From positions 1 through 45,569 of the IMG/VR virus record IMGVR_UViG_3300012362_000004: 45,569 nt of DNA; one strand, written 5' to 3'. Under the pieces are notes generated by a model. That model was not told the DNA's origin. It saw only the letters and a program-made list of their open reading frames with translations, and did no database searches. Positions 36,975 to 44,646 of the stretch are shown here, one piece after another. Origin of the DNA: a virus. Numbering within the stretch: position 1 is the first letter of the stretch; each line of letters begins with the position of its first letter. Position numbers and translations under genes: made by a program.

Positions 36975-39900
36975 GCGAACAGCTCCAGTTGCGCCGGCCG
37001 CTCGTCTATTAACCGCTTATAGTGCGGCGCGGCCGGCTGGTCCTCGGTCCCCTGGAACACCCCCAGCGTGCGGGCGCCCACGCGCTCCCACGACCGCCGG
37101 CCGTCGCCCAGATCGAGCTTGCCACACAGCGACCGGGCCAGCTGCATCTCGACCGAGCCGGCGTCCTCGCCGCCCAGGGCGATCAGGCCCTCGGTGGAGA
37201 ACTTGCCCTCCAGCGCCTCGCTGGCCGCCAGCTTGCGGCCCATGAGCGCCATGGCGCGGTCCTGCATGGTGGCGGCGTAGTACAGGTAGACAACCCGGCA
37301 CGGCAGCGGCTGGAGCAGCCGCCAGCTGCGGCCGGACGCCTGGCGCAAGGTGAAGGTGTCGTAGCCGGTCTCGTAGAAGCACAGGGTAGCGAAGTTGTGG
37401 CGGCCGCCCTTGTCGAACAGGTCCAGGCCGGTCTCCACCAGCTTCGGGTGGCTGATGATCACGTCCTGGCGCGGGCCGTGCTTGGCGATCCACTCCTCGC
37501 GGGCGTCCACCGGCACCGCCGACCTCATGACCATGACCCGCAGACCGGCCGCTTTTAGCAGCCCCTCCAGCCGGCCCTGCACGTCGTGGCGCTGGGTAAA
37601 CTGGACGTACACCCACACCTGGCGGCCGGCCCGCTTCTCGCCCAGGCACAGCTCCACCAGCTGCCGCTCCTTGGGCCTGACGACCGCCTTGTCCAGATTG
37701 TAGGGCCGCACCACCGGGACGAAGATGCCGGGGTCGGCGTCCGTCTTGCCCTCCCAGTAGCCCACGTCCTCCCAGCCGTAGGGGTAGTCCGGGTAGGCCA
37801 GCAGCGTCTGGAGCATGGTGCTGAGCAGACGGCGGTCGCCGCGCGGTAGCATGACTTTGAGCTGCTCCTTAAGAGCCGCTTCAATGCGGACGTACTCGGC
37901 CAACTGGTCCTCGTCCAGCGGCACCGGGCAGCATTCCTCGCTCAGTGTCGGCAGGCCCTCGGCGACCTCATCCAGGCTGAGAAAAACTGATTTGTCCAAT
38001 AGATGGCGGCCGAACAGCGCCGGCATGATGCCGGGTCGCACATTCTTCTGCACCGAGCGGCTTACCTTGCCGCGGCTCTGGCGGTTGTCGGGCGACAGGC
38101 CGCCACTGGCCTTCTCGCGGACCACCGTCTCGATGCGGCCGTAGCGCTCGTTGAAGGCGGTGTCGCCGTCCCAGGTGATGCCGTCCTCCACCAGGCTGCG
38201 CGGCGCCATGCGGAACAGCAGGTGCTTGAGGTGCCAGGCAAATCCACCACAAATAGAGCCGCTAAGGGCGATAGTCTTTTTCGTAGCTGATATGAGAGCC
38301 CCAGCAGCGTTTGCCTGGGCACTTTCTGAACTTTTTTCTTGGTGAACCTCATCTAAGACAAGATATGTCCAGTATGTCTTTAGATGCTGCTTGATGTAGT
38401 CGGCCGGCGCGAACCTGTTGATCTCGCGGGTCGCCTGCCACAGCTGCTCGCCGCAACCAACAGCCGGCACCCACACCGGCACGGCCAGCACCTTGTCGCC
38501 GACCTCCTGCCGGCTGTAGCCGTCTACCACCAGCACACTCTTGCAGGTCTGGCGGGTGCGCTTCAACTCGGCCAGCGTCAGCCGGCCCTTCGGCCCCGTG
38601 AGCACGCCGCCGCAGCGCGGGCACTTCAGGCCGGCGCGCGTCTGCTGGCAGGCGGGCCGCCAGCAGTAGCCCAGTTTGGCGCGGTCGCGGCCGATGATCC
38701 ACCACTCAGCGCCGAGCAGCGGGTCCGTGCGCCGCAGCGGCAGCAGGTCGGTCCAGCGGTCGATGGTGCGGACGATCGCGCCGGGCACCGTCTCCTCGAT
38801 CTCGCGCCGCCACTTGCCCACCTGGTCTTCACTGCCGACCAGGTGGCCGGGCGCGAACACCAGCGCCCGGTAGGGCCGGCCGGCGGCGTGACTGTGGACC
38901 GCAACGGCGCTTAGGAGCGAATTGTGCGTCACGATGTAATCGTTCGTGATGTAGAGCTGGCTTGGCGAATCAAGGGAGATGCACGCACACTCCTTTTCGC
39001 CAGCCGGCGAAATGTCCGCGATGCCGCGCGCCGGCCCATACTTCTTGCCTGGCAAATACCTAGACCTCTTTCGCTCAAGAGCGAAAGGCGCAACGTGAGG
39101 CGGCAGCGTCCCAAATACCCTCCAGGACGGAAGGCCAGCCCTTAGAGTTCCTAGATAAGTACAGTGCGTCTGCCGCTGGCGAATAGTCGCCGTGCCACCG
39201 AAAGAACGTATCAGCTCTTGCACATTCTCCGCCAAAGTCTGCGATGTTGACGAGAATTCAACAGTGGACGTACTGCTCACATTTCCATCGGTGTCCAGCA
39301 GGCCCTGCAAGAGACTTAGACGGTCTTGAGAAGTTGCCCGCATGTACTGCGCCGGCACAAACTTCTTCTCGCATCGGCACCCCCATAGGCCAAGTATTCT
39401 CAGCCAGGTCGTCAACTGATTTGACCCGCCTTTTTGGCCAGTGCTTATCCTGTAGCTGTACGTGTCTTCAAGCTCAGTAAGTGATAAGCCGCGAGGCAGC
39501 CTGTCACGCACGGACTCAATAATCTCCTGGTCCGCGCTGGTTATCGTTGGAGAGCCGACGATCATACTACCGTCGCCAAGCAAGCATCCGAGCAGATATG
39601 GGTCCAGAGGCAACTGCGGAATCTCGCCCTGGTCAAACTCCACCGGCACGGTGAGCGGCACGAAATACTTACGCATCCGCTTGCCATGCGTGGCGACGTT
39701 CTTACTCAGGTAGTCTTCCTGGATGCACATCAGGTCCATGACTCGCCCCGGCTGACCTAGCCACTTCTGCATCGGCGTGGTCACGTACCATAAATGCTCA
39801 TTACAGCACTCGGTACTCGCCCCGTCGCTAAATGTGACCTTAAAGACCGGCTTGACGCCCTGCGGGTAGACGGCGCGAATCTTGGCAGTGCCGCCGGTTG

Positions 39901-40831
39901 GGTCAGTCACCAGGTCGCCGACCTTCAACTCACCCATCAGCTTCCAGCCGTGAGGAGTGAGCACCTTGGCATCTAGCGGCTGCGCCTTCCCCGTGCCGAT
40001 CTGAGCGGCGATCAGCACCGCGTCCTGGCGCTTCAGCGCCTTCACCACCGACGTGATGACGTGGGCCTGCGCCGGAAACGGGTCGCGGAGCAAGGGCGGC
40101 AGCACGGCCGGGTGCTCGCTGGGGACGTGCAGCGGCGCCAGCGTCTTCTCCGTCTGGCGGCCCAGCAGCTCGCCGTAGCGCTGCACGTAGGCGTCCAGGT
40201 CTGGCAGCTCCGCCAGCGCCGAGTGCCGGCCACGGCCCGCCTGGCGGCCCAGGTGCAGGGTACCGTCCCGAAGTCCCTGCTCGACCAGCTGATCCAAGTC
40301 CTCCGACGTGGCGTGGCAGAAGCCGGCCTGGCAGCCGTAGCCGTCCGCCTTCACCAGCAGGTTCTCCTTCGTGAGCCGGTCCTGGAGCCACGGCGTCCAC
40401 TCGCGCAGGAGCGGCGTCGTGTAGCGCGCGCCGCGCAGGTGCTGCCACAGCGCCTCCTCGCTCAGCACGGAGAGGAAGTCGCCGGTCTTGGCAACCGCCA
40501 CCAGCTGCCACAGGCCGTACTGCGGCAAGAGCCGCGTGCGGTAGCAGCGGTAGCCGTCCTGGTGCTGGCTGAGGTTGTACTGGCGCGCCGGGCCGTAGGC
40601 GCCGCCGTTCTCCCACTGGAAGGCGCACTCCATGCGGCGGTCGCCGTGCAGCGCCGCCGCCAGCGCCTTGCAGCTCGACTCGGGACCGGCGGCGCTGACC
40701 AGCAGCACGTGACCGCCCAGCCAGGCGGCAGCGTCTGAACGCAGCTCGACCTGGGTGCGCTCCCAGCGCTTGGCGCTGTAGATCGTCAGGGTCAGGGTGC
40801 CGGCCGCAACGGTAGGTTTGGTGTGTCGCAT
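36971..40831 (-). CDS. SNF2-like superfamily 2 helicase/ATPase interrupted by an intein
   Basis: 1286 residues; 931 after loss of the intein at 283-637. Walker A is split: QIGTGK (277-282) is followed by the intein and then Ser638. A zinc ribbon (C723, C728, C737, C740) sits inside the helicase region. Motif II is LVLDEVHQ (DEVH at 827-830) and motif VI is QASGRSWR (1164-1171). The N-terminal 260 residues are of unknown type. It pairs with the methyltransferase gene upstream, as in phage and mobile-element modules and in DISARM-like systems. The ATG lies 5 bases after the -10, so the mRNA is probably leaderless. It heads an operon of some 11 overlapping genes down to MuF. Confidence 0.85.
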   Translation of the reverse strand: MRHTKPTVAAGTLTLTIYSAKRWERTQVELRSDAAAWLGGHVLLVSAAGPESSCKALAAALHGDRRMECAFQWENGGAYGPARQYNLSQHQDGYRCYRTRLLPQYGLWQLVAVAKTGDFLSVLSEEALWQHLRGARYTTPLLREWTPWLQDRLTKENLLVKADGYGCQAGFCHATSEDLDQLVEQGLRDGTLHLGRQAGRGRHSALAELPDLDAYVQRYGELLGRQTEKTLAPLHVPSEHPAVLPPLLRDPFPAQAHVITSVVKALKRQDAVLIAAQIGTGKAQPLDAKVLTPHGWKLMGELKVGDLVTDPTGGTAKIRAVYPQGVKPVFKVTFSDGASTECCNEHLWYVTTPMQKWLGQPGRVMDLMCIQEDYLSKNVATHGKRMRKYFVPLTVPVEFDQGEIPQLPLDPYLLGCLLGDGSMIVGSPTITSADQEIIESVRDRLPRGLSLTELEDTYSYRISTGQKGGSNQLTTWLRILGLWGCRCEKKFVPAQYMRATSQDRLSLLQGLLDTDGNVSSTSTVEFSSTSQTLAENVQELIRSFGGTATIRQRQTHCTYLGTLRAGLPSWRVFGTLPPHVAPFALERKRSRYLPGKKYGPARGIADISPAGEKECACISLDSPSQLYITNDYIVTHNSLLSAVAVHSHAAGRPYRALVFAPGHLVGSEDQVGKWRREIEETVPGAIVRTIDRWTDLLPLRRTDPLLGAEWWIIGRDRAKLGYCWRPACQQTRAGLKCPRCGGVLTGPKGRLTLAELKRTRQTCKSVLVVDGYSRQEVGDKVLAVPVWVPAVGCGEQLWQATREINRFAPADYIKQHLKTYWTYLVLDEVHQEKSSESAQANAAGALISATKKTIALSGSICGGFAWHLKHLLFRMAPRSLVEDGITWDGDTAFNERYGRIETVVREKASGGLSPDNRQSRGKVSRSVQKNVRPGIMPALFGRHLLDKSVFLSLDEVAEGLPTLSEECCPVPLDEDQLAEYVRIEAALKEQLKVMLPRGDRRLLSTMLQTLLAYPDYPYGWEDVGYWEGKTDADPGIFVPVVRPYNLDKAVVRPKERQLVELCLGEKRAGRQVWVYVQFTQRHDVQGRLEGLLKAAGLRVMVMRSAVPVDAREEWIAKHGPRQDVIISHPKLVETGLDLFDKGGRHNFATLCFYETGYDTFTLRQASGRSWRLLQPLPCRVVYLYYAATMQDRAMALMGRKLAASEALEGKFSTEGLIALGGEDAGSVEMQLARSLCGKLDLGDGRRSWERVGARTLGVFQGTEDQPAAPHYKRLIDERPAQLELFA
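37006..37022. repeat. 17-bp palindrome, copy 17 (CTATTAACCGCTTATAG), inside the helicase 3' end
   Basis: Encodes YKRLID, about 11 codons before the helicase stop. Close to a gene end although inside the frame. Confidence 0.6.
38921..39985 (-). other. intein (Ala1, LAGLIDADG) in the helicase Walker A motif
   Basis: 355 codons, from Ala283 to Asn637, inserted between GTGK and Ser638. Block A reads AQPLDAKVLTPHGWKLMGEL with Ala in place of the usual Cys/Ser. Block B is STECCNEHLW, and the C-terminus is ITNDYIVTHN followed by Ser. Two LAGLIDADG motifs (LLGCLLGDGSM at 413-423 and LLQGLLDTDGN at 507-517) mark a homing endonuclease. Ala1 inteins splice by direct attack of the +1 residue. P-loop insertion is a favourite intein site. 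Confidence 0.9.
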
Positions 40832-40836
40832 GATAA

Positions 40837-40865
40837 AGTATAGCCCACGAATCGGGGTGACGCAA
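40837..40865 (-). promoter_or_regulatory. early-type promoter for the helicase operon
   Basis: TTGCGT at 40860-40865, 17 bp ending TTCGTGGGC, TATACT at 40837-40842. The ATG at 40831 is where transcription should start. Confidence 0.8.
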
Positions 40866-40882
40866 CTATTATACGTTAATAG
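40866..40882. repeat. 17-bp palindrome, copy 18 (CTATTATACGTTAATAG)
   Basis: Directly after the stop at 40883-40885 and directly against the -35 at 40865. Confidence 0.75.
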
Positions 40883-41155
40883 TCACTGGACCGACAGCCG
40901 GGCGTCCTGCGGATGGTGCAGCGGCTGGCAGTTGGCGGCGCGCTGCTCCAGCACGGCGAATTTCGCGGGCGTGCCGGGCAGGGCGCTGGTTGGCTCGTAG
41001 GGCGCGTAGTTGACGGCGCCCAGGCCGGCGCCGCGGCGGTTGGCGTGGTGCGGCGACAGCGGGTACAGGTCGCGAACGCCGGGCGTGTGATAACAAGACC
41101 AGCACAAACGACGGGGGCGGCACGACTCAGTTTTCTGACAGTGGCGTCACAGCAT
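40883..41155 (-). CDS. zinc protein 'RHC..LCW.CY.TPGVRD' with UGA at codon 3
   Basis: 90 codons if the TGA at 41147-41149 is read. The ATG at 41155 has a perfect AGGAGG seven bases upstream, then codes M-L-TGA-R-H-C-QKTESCRPRRLCWSCYHTP. In this family, as I recall it, the residue before 'RHC' is Cys, so TGA stands at a zinc ligand. From the TTG at 41107 the frame gives 74 residues but loses half the zinc site and has no ribosome site. The end 'APYEPTSALPGTPAKFAVLE' and LHHPQDARLSVQ matches the family. The 5' end overlaps the methyltransferase gene. It could be a nonsense mutant. Confidence 0.6.
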
Positions 41156-42212
41156 CGGTATCCTCCTGTTCCTCTGGTTCACTGCCGAACGTCTTGATGG
41201 AGCCCGACAGGTCCACCGCGCGGACGATCAGTTCCATGCGCTCGCCGTAGGTCGTCTTGACCACGCTCTCACCCTTCTCGGTTTCTGACTCCTCGCGGCC
41301 GACCAGGTACTGCTTCTTACGCGACGTGCCGCGGACCAGGTGCGGCGACTCACCGGGTGGCTGCACCAGGCCGTCCAGGTGACCGCTGGCCAGCAGCAGC
41401 GCCAGGTGGCCGGTGCCCAGCGCCAGCGGCGGGCTCGGCAGCTGAAAGGCGGCGCGCTCCCTCCAGCGGTCGCGGAGCGGCGAGCCGGCCAGCGCGGCGG
41501 CCAGCTCCTCCTCGGTCGGCTCGACCTTCTGGAAGCGCTTCGGCGGGCCGGCTGACGGTATTTGGTACTGGTAGCCGGGTGGCGCCTGGATGTCATCCCA
41601 GCTCGGCGCGTAGCTGCCGTACAGCTTTTGGCACTCGTCCTCCTCCAGCGGGCGCGGGCGCTTGATGGCCAGCACGGCGACCTCCTGGTAGTGGCGGGCG
41701 GCGGCCGGGAATGGTAGTACGGCGACACTGTGAAACCACTCGGTCAGGAAGTGCGGCACACCGAAATACTTGGACTGGATGACCGACTCCGGGCAGACCA
41801 GGACCAGGATGCCGTGCGGGGCCAGCCAGGGCGTGACATGCTTCAACCAGGCATCCTCGGTGCGACCCTGACCGCCGTACTGGTCGCCGTATGGTGGATT
41901 GGCATAGGCGAGCGCGAAGCCGCCGTAGGACGCGACGCAGCCGAAGGCGCTCGCCGGGGCCAGCACCTGGGCGGCCGGCAGGGCGGCGCGCAGCTCGGCG
42001 GCACGGTCGGCCTCCAGCTCCACGGCGTGAACCAGCTCCGGCCGGCAGCCCAAGGCCGCGGCCAACTGGGCGATAGCGGCACCCTTGCCGGCACACGGGT
42101 CCAGCATGGCAAACGGCTTGGACGGCGGTTTAAGCCGGCAGGCAATCATGGTGACCGCCTCGGGTGCAGCTGGAAAAAAACCGAGTCGGGTATCTGCCTG
42201 CGGGCGTGCCAT
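41127..42212 (-). CDS. adenine-specific DNA methyltransferase (DUF6094-like)
   Basis: 361 residues. 'ADTRLGFFPAAPEAVTMI' precedes motif I DPCAGKGAA (38-46, AdoMet binding) and the catalytic motif NPPYG (105-109) typical of N6-adenine methyltransferases. The C-terminal third is charged. It matches the DUF6094-type methyltransferases found next to SNF2-like helicases in phages and mobile elements. It may protect phage DNA from host restriction. ATG with CAGGAGTC upstream. Confidence 0.8.
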   Translation of the reverse strand: MARPQADTRLGFFPAAPEAVTMIACRLKPPSKPFAMLDPCAGKGAAIAQLAAALGCRPELVHAVELEADRAAELRAALPAAQVLAPASAFGCVASYGGFALAYANPPYGDQYGGQGRTEDAWLKHVTPWLAPHGILVLVCPESVIQSKYFGVPHFLTEWFHSVAVLPFPAAARHYQEVAVLAIKRPRPLEEDECQKLYGSYAPSWDDIQAPPGYQYQIPSAGPPKRFQKVEPTEEELAAALAGSPLRDRWRERAAFQLPSPPLALGTGHLALLLASGHLDGLVQPPGESPHLVRGTSRKKQYLVGREESETEKGESVVKTTYGERMELIVRAVDLSGSIKTFGSEPEEQEDTDAVTPLSEN

Positions 42213-42246
42213 CGTGGTGACTCCTGGAGGAAGCGGGCGACGGGTA

Positions 42247-42275
42247 AGTATAGCACACTGCCAGCGACTACGGCG
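42247..42275 (-). promoter_or_regulatory. candidate promoter for the methyltransferase gene
   Basis: Good extended -10 (GTGTGC then TATACT at 42247-42252), but the -35 position (CGCCGT) is poor. No palindrome beside it. Confidence 0.45.
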
Positions 42276-42471
42276 GCCAGTCCTTCGTCGCCTCCAGCCA
42301 CTCTTCTAGCGTATCAATCAGTTGCCGCTGCGCGCGTTCCTGACTATCCCACGGGCCAGTCTTGATCTCGGTTGAGTTGATGACCGCCACCCTGGCATAC
42401 CAGCCACCGCCGCCTGCGCGCCATCCTACACCGTCCCTTCAAATCTCTGTGGCAGCTGCTGCCGTCCACAC
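42268..42471 (-). CDS. small protein with in-frame UGA ('RDGVGWRAGGGGWYARV')
   Basis: 68 codons from a GTG at 42471, with a TGA at 42439-42441 in frame. After it the sequence RDGVGWRAGGGGWYARVAVI and 'EIKTGPWDSQERAQRQLIDT' is clearly protein-like. No start codon follows the TGA until GTG at about 42396, which would discard the best part. Start and reading of TGA are uncertain. Confidence 0.4.
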
Positions 42472-42554
42472 GTCGGGCAGCAGGTAGTCTCGTCCAGTCG
42501 CCCGCAGTAGATGAACAGCTCCCCGCAATCCTCGTGGCGTCAGCGGCACTGCAT
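42426..42554 (-). CDS. zinc-finger peptide behind an in-frame UGA
   Basis: 43 codons from ATG 42554: M-Q-C-R-TGA-R-H-E-D-C-G, then ELFIYCGRLDETTCCPTCG. The zinc-finger part is in the same frame as the 42540-42785 gene, whose stop is this TGA (42540-42542). Either that gene reads through into the finger, or the finger starts here, or the finger is a broken gene. The finger alone has no start codon after the TGA. Confidence 0.4.
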
Positions 42555-42785
42555 CTCGCTGGGCGACCGCCGCCAGCCGATCAGTTCACTGAAGCACTCG
42601 ACCGTGTGCAGCTCCACGCCGGGCACGACCCGGCCGCGGTGGTCAAGAGCCGGCCGGGTGGTGACGACGCAGGGCCGCTCCGTGCCGTCGCGCAGTACGC
42701 CGGTGAAGCGGAAGCCGGGCTGGTTCGGCAGGTCGGCCAGCGGCAACAGCGGCGCGCCCAGCAGCCGGCGGATGTTGTGCAGCAT
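42540..42785 (-). CDS. small protein of unknown function
   Basis: 81 residues, ATG at 42785 with GGGAGACGAG upstream. 'NQPGFRFTGVLRDGTERPCV' then 'GRVVPGVELHTVECFSELIG' suggests a small beta fold. The stop is the TGA discussed for the zinc finger behind it. The gene overlaps the membrane protein frame upstream. Confidence 0.65.
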   Translation of the reverse strand: MLHNIRRLLGAPLLPLADLPNQPGFRFTGVLRDGTERPCVVTTRPALDHRGRVVPGVELHTVECFSELIGWRRSPSEMQCR

Positions 42786-42885
42786 CTCGTCTCCCGTTGA
42801 GCCGCCGCACCAGCCACCAGTCCACCGACCCCACGAGGGCCAGCAGGCCGGCGGTGGCCGCCACGGCGTAGCACAGGTCGATCAT
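42643..42885 (-). CDS. possible small membrane protein, overlapping
   Basis: 80 codons from the ATG at 42885, which shares a base with the upstream stop (TGATG). Residues 1-31 hold one membrane helix (CYAVAATAGLLALVGSVDWW) and a basic end. The remaining 49 residues overlap the next gene in another frame and look like a shadow. The helix part seems real; the tail may not be. Confidence 0.45.
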   Translation of the reverse strand: MIDLCYAVAATAGLLALVGSVDWWLVRRLNGRRDAAQHPPAAGRAAVAAGRPAEPARLPLHRRTARRHGAALRRHHPAGS

Positions 42886-43370
42886 CACAGGCCCTCCGGG
42901 TGCAGGCTGTCGCGGGCCGGATCGGCCGTGTAGGCCGCCGACTGCCGGCGGAACTCGGCCTGCCCGGCCGGCGACAGGTCCAGGCAATCGAAAGGCCGGC
43001 ACGCTTCGCAGTAGTGGCCGTGACTCGGCGTCACGGAAAACAGCCGGTCCTGCGGGATATGCCGCTTGCAGCCGTCGCAGAACACGTTGCCGTGCGGCGG
43101 GTCCACTATGCGACACCCCGTACCGAACGGGTCCGCCTCCCACTCCTCGATCCGCTTCAAGAACAGTTCGGCCTTGGCCACGATGGCCCGCAGCTCGGGC
43201 TTGACGAGCGCCAGCAGCGCCGCGGCGGCGTCCTCGCGCTGGCCACCGACCTGAAGGAGGCCGTTGTATTGCTGCCCCACGTCGCGGCAGCCGGCCCGCA
43301 GGCTATCGACCAGCAGTCGCAGCTCGTTGGGCACGTCGTCGATCCGCCGGATAGCTTCGGTAGTGGTCAT
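42885..43370 (-). CDS. protein with C-terminal zinc ribbon
   Basis: 161 residues, ATG at 43370 with GGAGGCGACCG upstream. The N-terminal 95 residues are helical ('NELRLLVDSLRAGCRDVGQQ', 'KPELRAIVAKAELFLKRIEE'). Then come CDGCKRHIP (about 107-115) and HYCEACRPFDCLD (about 128-140), a zinc ribbon. No family recognised. Part of the operon from the 43874 promoter. Confidence 0.7.
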   Translation of the reverse strand: MTTTEAIRRIDDVPNELRLLVDSLRAGCRDVGQQYNGLLQVGGQREDAAAALLALVKPELRAIVAKAELFLKRIEEWEADPFGTGCRIVDPPHGNVFCDGCKRHIPQDRLFSVTPSHGHYCEACRPFDCLDLSPAGQAEFRRQSAAYTADPARDSLHPEGL

Positions 43371-43380
43371 CGGTCGCCTC

Positions 43381-43500
43381 CTAGTAGAACAGGGCCAGCA
43401 GCCGGTGCAGCAATTCGCTGCGGGCCACGCGCTCGCCCTCCGAGCGGTTGCCGGTCTGGAGCAGCAGGGCGAACAGGCGCAGCAGCAGCGTCCGTACCAT
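43381..43500 (-). CDS. small amphipathic peptide
   Basis: 39 residues from the ATG at 43500 with AAGGAGG eight bases upstream, a strong site. MVRTLLLRLFALLLQTG is an amphipathic helix, and 'ARSELLHRLLALFY' a second. Too short for domain calls. The good ribosome site is the main support. Confidence 0.6.
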   Translation of the reverse strand: MVRTLLLRLFALLLQTGNRSEGERVARSELLHRLLALFY

Positions 43501-43530
43501 GAGTCGGGCCTCCTTGCCGGGTGCCGGCGC

Positions 43531-43830
43531 CTAGATGCCGACGTAGAAATAGTACCCCTTGCTGCCTACCCGGTACAGCGTTCCGTAGCGGGTAACTTCC
43601 GCCACATTCAGCTCGTGACCGCCCAGGTAGAAGTCGTAGCAGCGGGCTAGGTCGTCGGCCAGCGCCTCGTCGTAGGTGTAGTAGTCGCGCTGCGGGTACT
43701 TCCAGCCGGCCGGGTTGTGCTGCGCGTTCATAATCCGCCGGACGTACTCCGGTGGCAGCACAAGCGGCCCGGTCGGGACGCGAATGTCGATACCCTGGAT
43801 AGTCACGGTGGTGGTCGGTGCGGCCGGCAT
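43531..43830 (-). CDS. small protein of unknown function
   Basis: 99 residues, ATG at 43830 with CAGGAGTCAACC upstream. 'VTIQGIDIRVPTGPLVLPPE', 'YYTYDEALADDLARCYDFYL', and 'RYGTLYRVGSKGYYFYVGI' at the end. Tyrosine-rich. First gene from the promoter at 43874-43902. No family recognised. Confidence 0.7.
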   Translation of the reverse strand: MPAAPTTTVTIQGIDIRVPTGPLVLPPEYVRRIMNAQHNPAGWKYPQRDYYTYDEALADDLARCYDFYLGGHELNVAEVTRYGTLYRVGSKGYYFYVGI

Positions 43831-43873
43831 GGTTGACTCCTGTTGAGCGGTTCGGCGTGTCTGTCACTATCCA

Positions 43874-43902
43874 ACTATAGCACACGATTGGCGGGCGTGC
43901 GG
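43874..43902 (-). promoter_or_regulatory. early-type promoter (weak -35)
   Basis: CCGCAC at 43897-43902, 17 bp ending ATCGTGTGC, TATAGT at 43874-43879. The -35 is degenerate, but spacer and -10 follow the shared pattern. Confidence 0.65.
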
Positions 43903-43903
43903 A

Positions 43904-43920
43904 CTATTAACACTAAATAG
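43904..43920. repeat. 17-bp palindrome, copy 19 (CTATTAACACTAAATAG)
   Basis: Directly after the stop at 43921-43923 and 1 base from the -35. Confidence 0.75.
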
Positions 43921-44481
43921 TTAGGCGTACCACGAGCAGTAGTGCTGCTGGTCGGCGGTGGTGATGGTCGCGGTGCCGTGCTTCATCGGCACGCCGTGGC
44001 TGCAGATGACTTTGCGGGCGGGCACGCCGTAGAACTTGTCGGGCACAGGTCGCAGCATGCAGGCCATGCCGCCGGTGTTGCTGCCCTCGACCTCCTCACC
44101 GCCGATGGGCATGAGCACCACCACGCTGCCGCGCTTCTCGATCACCTGGAAGAACTCGCACTGGGTCTGCTCCCAACCCCAGGCGTAGTGCAGCAGCGTG
44201 CCGACCTGGATCGACTCGACCAGCTTCGCCCTGGCGGCCTGGTCTGCCGTCTTGCGGTCGGACTTGGCCTGCTGGCCGGCGTCCTCAGCCTGGCACTGCC
44301 CGGCGATCCACTCGGCGCGGCGGGCGTCGTCGCGGAAGCGGTAGTGGGCGTAGGGCCGCGTCTGCCGGCCGCGCCACGCCTTGACGTAGCAGGCCGTACC
44401 CGACTCGTAGCTGTGAAACTTCAGGGTGCCGACTACCAGGGCTGTCTCGGGGATCGGTTCCGCAAACATCGACTGACGCAT
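43921..44481 (-). CDS. conserved phage/mobile-element protein ('W.QT...F.QV' type)
   Basis: 186 residues from the ATG at 44481 with CAGGAGTCAGCC upstream. 'ESIQVGTLLHYAWGWEQTQC' then EFFQVIEKRGSVVVLMPIGG is a pattern I recall as 'G..l..sWGyeQTn..fyqVv......v..rpi' from small proteins in phages and mobile elements. The function is unknown. The last part 'KVICSHGVPMKHGTATITTA' is also typical. It is preceded by a structured leader of about 150 bases. Confidence 0.7.
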   Translation of the reverse strand: MRQSMFAEPIPETALVVGTLKFHSYESGTACYVKAWRGRQTRPYAHYRFRDDARRAEWIAGQCQAEDAGQQAKSDRKTADQAARAKLVESIQVGTLLHYAWGWEQTQCEFFQVIEKRGSVVVLMPIGGEEVEGSNTGGMACMLRPVPDKFYGVPARKVICSHGVPMKHGTATITTADQQHYCSWYA

Positions 44482-44487
44482 GGCTGA

Positions 44488-44640
44488 CTCCTGAAAATTG
44501 TCATAGAGACAGACGACGGCCAGTCGTTTTGTCCCAGTTAAGGGTCTTGCCCGGCTGACGGCCCCTTGTGAGGGGAACGCTCTTATCACTATCCGTTTGG
44601 ACCGGGGCCGTTTCAATTCGGCCCGACCCCGCCGTCTGTC
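44488..44640 (-). ncRNA. structured 5' leader, candidate cis-regulatory RNA
   Basis: The early-type promoter at 44647-44675 leaves an unusually long untranslated leader. An 8-bp stem closes it (44633-44640 with 44508-44515, GACAGACG with CGTCTGTC). Inside are a 6-bp hairpin (44605-44610 with 44619-44624) and a 5-bp hairpin (44562-44566 with 44571-44575), so a three-way-junction-like fold is possible. No known riboswitch class recognised. Confidence 0.45.
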
Positions 44641-44646
44641 TACCTA

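Noticed and set aside
40883-42554. A genome-wide alternative genetic code with UGA as an amino acid
   Set aside because: Many genes here end in TGA with tight ATGA, GTGA or TGATG overlaps to the next gene, so UGA is a normal stop in general.
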